From NCBI GenBank assembly GCA_001466705.2, contig LATX02000182.1, positions 682,001 to 746,000 on the forward strand: DNA of 64,000 nt, in the 5' to 3' direction. The position numbers and the translations under genes were made by a program. This stretch comes from Moniliophthora roreri. Lineage: Eukaryota; Basidiomycota; Agaricomycetes; Agaricales; Marasmiaceae. The notes below the pieces were generated by a model, which was not told the DNA's origin, made no database searches, and saw nothing but the letters and a program-made list of their open reading frames with translations. How positions within the stretch are numbered: the first letter of the stretch is position 1; each line of letters begins with the position of its first letter. Shown here piece by piece: positions 60,408 through 64,000 of this stretch.

Positions 60408-61927
60408 TCTTGATCACTACGTTTTCCTCGCTATACCGCGCCAATGACCTCAAGAGTGTGTTATTTAACCATATAATATAGTATCTGTCCTTGTTCTTCT
60501 CCACCTCTGAACAGTGAATGGAGAAAGTTCTTTTGCTGGGCGCGTTAACGCGTCCTGTCACATGCCTGTCACACATTGCCATGCTTGAAACGCCTCAAAA
60601 ACAGATGCATGTTCATCCCCACATGTACACCTCTCCCTGCCTCAAACCAAGAGAGACATTTCTGTTTTGAAGGCCAATGAACAACTTGTACTTATTACTT
60701 TCTCAATTTAGACCTTCAGTCTCCAGATAATCTACATGACATCATTAAATAATCTCAAAATTCAAAATCTAATAAGTAGAAAGTGTTCTTCATTTCATTC
60801 CTGCAGCATTCCACTCATGAGATGAATATTTCATTGTGCTCTGAGCTGAGTATGGGTGTCCTTGGTGGACAAAATTATTCAGCATTCACAAGTATGATTT
60901 CATGGTTCTCAACTCTGGTTTCAGAGTAGATCACAGTAAATTCATCATTTGATTTCATTTTGACAAGGTAAAATGAGTTTCAGGCTTCGCCTATTTCAAT
61001 TTCTGCAACACTTCCTGCTTGCATGAATAGAATAACAGATAATGAAATATGCTGATGGTACCAAAGGCTTTACACAAATGCAGAAGTGGTAAAAGAATCT
61101 CAAATGTGAATATCATCTGCGCAAGTGAAGATTAGGTAGTCAAATGAAAGCATGGAGTGAATATTGGGCATCAAGTAGAACTTGTTGAGATGTTACCATA
61201 CTATTACACAAAATTTTTGCATAAAATTCATGTTTTCAATGTGTTTCATCGATGGTGATCAGTCTTCATCATCTTTGTGTCATATCTTGCTCTAACTCGG
61301 CAGACCTGTGTCTTGCTAAGTGTACTCCACAGCATGCTGCTACCACATATAAAAGAGCCAGTAAAATCCCAGAAAAAAAGGTGGGCTTTTTCATGGTGCC
61401 TTTGTGCCTTTACACACTCTCACCTGAGTGCTCTGCTGGCACAGGCATAGTTGGGTGTTCTCCACACTTTTCAGTAACTTATCAGTCTGTTGTCATCTGT
61501 CCTCCTTATAATTCTCCTCGTTCTCCTATGAATACTTTAGATCTATGCCAAGTTTGCTCTCTGAGCGTTTGTAGTGGCTATGAAGTGGAGCCTGTAGGCA
61601 TATCTTCTTCAGTTTTCAACTGCATGAATCATTCTTTCACTGATAGGAAAACCAGGATATTTGTTGCTGTGGCCACACTCCTGCACAACATCAGACTCAG
61701 CATTTAGAGCCCAGGGGTGCCAATGTGTCGAGAAACTGCCCAGCATTTATTGGAGTAAGTCATAGATTTTCTGGCTTTGATTCTTTGCCTGACACTCCAT
61801 CTGTCTGTAGAATGCAAATAATGCAAGTGATTCTTGCAAGGGCTGTTAAGGGATATGGCTCTCTCACTGAAGAATTAGATAGAGTCATGGAATGATTGTG
61901 ATTTTTATGGGTGCTAATCCAGGTCCT

Positions 61928-63300
61928 GTAGTGGGGGCTCTACAACCAGAAGTATACAAAATCCTTTCCCTTCAATGCCTGCTGCTCCTTGGCAGAACCC
62001 ATTTGGGCCACAGATGGGTGGCATGTCCACAAATGATCAAAGGGTTCAGCACTATCAAAGCACACACACTGTTGGAATTCCTGAGAGCAATATTTTTGGC
62101 ACTGCAGGAGCATTGGATGAGTGACAATCTGGCATACCATCTGCAGTTGCTGCTTCACCACACAGTCATAGACCATGGAATCTATACTCAGGAACATATA
62201 GGTCAGCAACTAGAGCCACATATGCAGGTGTTACAGTTCTGGAAGAACACATACTGGTGTTAGTGCATCCAATATTGCTGGTGAGTGTAGGCTGAATGCT
62301 CTGAACGCTGAAAAAAGTTGAAATCAATCTCTCCTTTAGTTTCAAAGGGTGCTTGATTCAGAATAGAGCCCAGAAGATGTACAGATTATTCATGACAGTC
62401 TTCACACCTTCATGTCTTGAATGTGCAACCATTCTCTCTTCATGTTAGTCACTATCGCCAACAACGACAGCCCAGCAGCAATTTTCCAGAAGTTCCAGGA
62501 CCAAATCATGGCTATACCTGGACTCAGGTTTTCAAATCCTCTAGTGTCTTCAGACACTCGGCTGCTTTAGTCCTTGATGACTTGTGGATATACTACCAGA
62601 ACTTCTTCCCAAGTCAGTCTTTACAAGGCCACCTCAGACTCAATGCAAACCGGGAACTGGACTATACTGAACCTGAAGAAGTGGAGTAGGAGGAATTGGC
62701 CCATTCCACCAGGCCTGCCTTTTCCAGAGCATACTATACTGCTCTATGTTGGTAAGTGTTTCTCAGTTGAAAATTGTCTATGTTTCAAACCCTCTTTTCT
62801 GTCAGATGGGATGTTTGGCCATCCAATGAAGAATGGACACTATTGTTTAGAACCAAATATATATTTTGGCCTTGATGTGGTTCTTCATCCTCCAGAACAT
62901 GGAAACCAAATCACAATTCCAAATCCTCCAACAGAGTTGCACCTAAGTACCTGTCCTGGACAGGAAGGGCAAACTTCTCTTGCTGGCTCCTCTTCTACTC
63001 CAAGTCCTTCAACCTCAACACAAGCGTCATCGGAGCTGCTCCCATCAACTCAACCGAGGGTCTTTCATGCAAGAGTTTGACCACAATCCCAAACAATGGA
63101 GGTAAGTATCTTTTGCTTTCTTTCCCTTCTCTAGCCTCTGATCTCTGTTTAGGAAGAAGCAGCTCAAAGTCAGGGTCCCTCTCAGCAAAGATGTCTATCC
63201 AATGAAGATGAAGAGAGCAACAGCAACTTGGAGGTCGAGAAAGAAGAAGAGACAGTTGCTGTGTCACAAAGCCTCTTGCGTTGATCTGCCACCCAATCCC
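61928..63300 (+). pseudogene. 5' part of a HECT-like mushroom gene, with stop codons
   Basis: One frame reads NPFPSMPAAPWQNPFGPQMG, then STNDQRVQHYQSTHTVGIPE and SNIFGTAGALDE, hits TGA at 62122-62124, and continues QSGIPSAVAASPHSHRPWN and VTVLEEHILVLVHPILL to a GTGAGT donor near 62281. A next block, NDSPAAIFQKFQDQIMAIPG, meets TAG at 62568-62570 and continues to RRNWPIPPGLPFPEHTILLY followed by a GTAAGT donor. The Gly/Pro-rich start and the 'IPPGLPFPEHT' segment recall the N-terminal part of HECT-like proteins common in mushrooms. The stops may be real decay or unrecognised introns. One, TGA before QSG, could come from CGA by CpG deamination. Confidence 0.35.
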
Positions 63301-63606
63301 TGAGTCTTGAGATTTTACACACTGTGACTATGAAAGTCTACTCTGTTGCTTGAGGATTGAAGTGCCTCAACCAAGGCATGCTCTTCGAATGATGGTTCCT
63401 GCTCACCTGGAGCTTTCCACCATTTGTGGTGTTCTCTTGAACTGGTTGAGTGTAAAATTGGGCTTCAATAGCAATGTCAACTACTATGGCATTATCATGG
63501 AACAAGCATATCCTCTCAGGAATCTTTTGGCAGGACCAACAATGACTTGGTGGCAGTTGTGAGTATTCTTTTTTTCATTATCTCCAATTACTGAAACTGC
63601 TTGACA

Positions 63607-64000
63607 GTGGTGAAGGTGCAGGTCCTGGCATTACAAGAGAGATTCTCAGTGCCTGTATTGACAATATGCTCTCAGATGAGACATTTTGGGTTGGCACAAC
63701 CGATAATCAGATGACTCTATGCCTCAGTACTCTTCATTCTCATGAAGTTAGAGTGAGAAGAGTCAAAGTTTTTGGTGTGCTCACTGCCATCTATATTGCA
63801 CAAATTGGTACTGTGCTGCCTCTTCTGTCCTTGGCCTTCCTTCAAGCCTCTTTAAAAGGGAGTTGCAGCATTGATAACTCTGCCTTCCTACATTCAGTTG
63901 CACCATCCTTTCAATCAATGATGCAGCTGTGGCCAGTTGGTCAGCCACTGGTTTTGTCTTCTACCCCACACCCAGCCAAATCGACCAATACTTCTTCATT
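63607..64000 (+). CDS. HECT-like domain, N-terminal part (runs off window)
   Basis: An exon beginning after an AG near 63606 is open to the window edge (about 131 codons): GEGAGPGITREILSACIDNM, VRRVKVFGVLTAIYIAQIGT, VLPLLSLAFLQASLKGSC, APSFQSMMQLWPVGQPL. The GxGxxGPGxTRE start and the 'AxYIAQxGxxLPLLSLAxL' and 'MQLWPV' segments resemble a HECT-like domain family found in many copies in mushroom genomes, often near transposons. The catalytic cysteine region would lie beyond 64000. Open frame through CpG-poor DNA suggests selection or recent origin. Confidence 0.45.

Larger units (their letters stand above)
60591..64000. other. CpG-depleted block, probably long-methylated or mutated DNA
   Basis: From about 60591 the sequence changes sharply. 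CpG almost vanishes (I counted about 7 CG in 60661-62100, versus 5 in the single 60-base line just before) while TG and CA are abundant. Base composition is AT-richer and C/T/A-rich in texture. This is the pattern left by deamination of methylated cytosine, as seen over transposable elements in basidiomycetes. No terminal repeat of the element is visible within the window; the right end is beyond 64000. Confidence 0.75.

Noticed and set aside
1..64000. CRISPR arrays, bacterial operons, phage genes or biosynthetic clusters
   Set aside because: No direct-repeat arrays, no polycistronic layout and no recognisable cluster enzymes; all recognised genes are intron-containing fungal genes.

Overview
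The window looks like nuclear DNA of a mushroom-forming basidiomycete (Agaricomycetes). Genes are broken by many short introns of about 45 to 75 bp with GT..AG ends. Neighbouring genes are packed on both strands. Several families typical of these fungi are present: DUF6533 and DUF6534 membrane proteins, F-box/LRR proteins, GPCR-like seven-span proteins and a mushroom-type HECT-like protein. No bacterial, organellar or viral gene was recognised. Species cannot be named from the sequence.

Left part (1-15 kb): a truncated Ish1/Msc1-repeat protein, two unrecognised genes (one with a broken frame), a large Kin4-type protein kinase with a C-terminal KA1 domain, histone H2A.Z, a DUF6534 membrane protein, and a small hydrophilic protein. 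Middle left (16-24 kb): a plasma-membrane Na+/H+ antiporter of the Nha1/Sod2 type, a DUF6533 gene broken by a solo LTR, and a decayed F-box-like gene.

Middle (24-43 kb): a lysine-rich nuclear protein, a GPCR-like protein, the histone H3K36 methyltransferase Set2, RNA polymerase I subunit A49 (divergent from Set2 across 250 bp), two small orphan proteins, and a 1,526-residue PAK/Ste20-like protein with a CRIB domain and a degenerate kinase domain. Right part (43-64 kb): the ribosome-biogenesis factor Utp10, an F-box/LRR protein, a second copy of the GPCR-like gene in opposite orientation, a BAP31-like ER protein, a secreted haem peroxidase, and a tiny cysteine-containing ORF. From about 60.59 kb to the end lies a block almost free of CpG that carries a HECT-like gene, partly decayed and cut by the window edge.

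The genes do not form one pathway. Conserved housekeeping functions (Set2, H2A.Z, A49, Utp10, BAP31, Nha1) alternate with lineage-specific membrane, F-box and orphan genes. The most informative signals are: (1) a 517-bp solo LTR with a 5-bp target duplication placed exactly at an exon/intron border; (2) the sharp CpG-depletion boundary near 60.59 kb; (3) a PAK-like protein that has lost the DFG glycine, the HRD-loop lysine and the activation-loop threonine; and (4) an inverted GPCR-like gene pair in which one copy has switched start codon and lost its tail by a one-base deletion.
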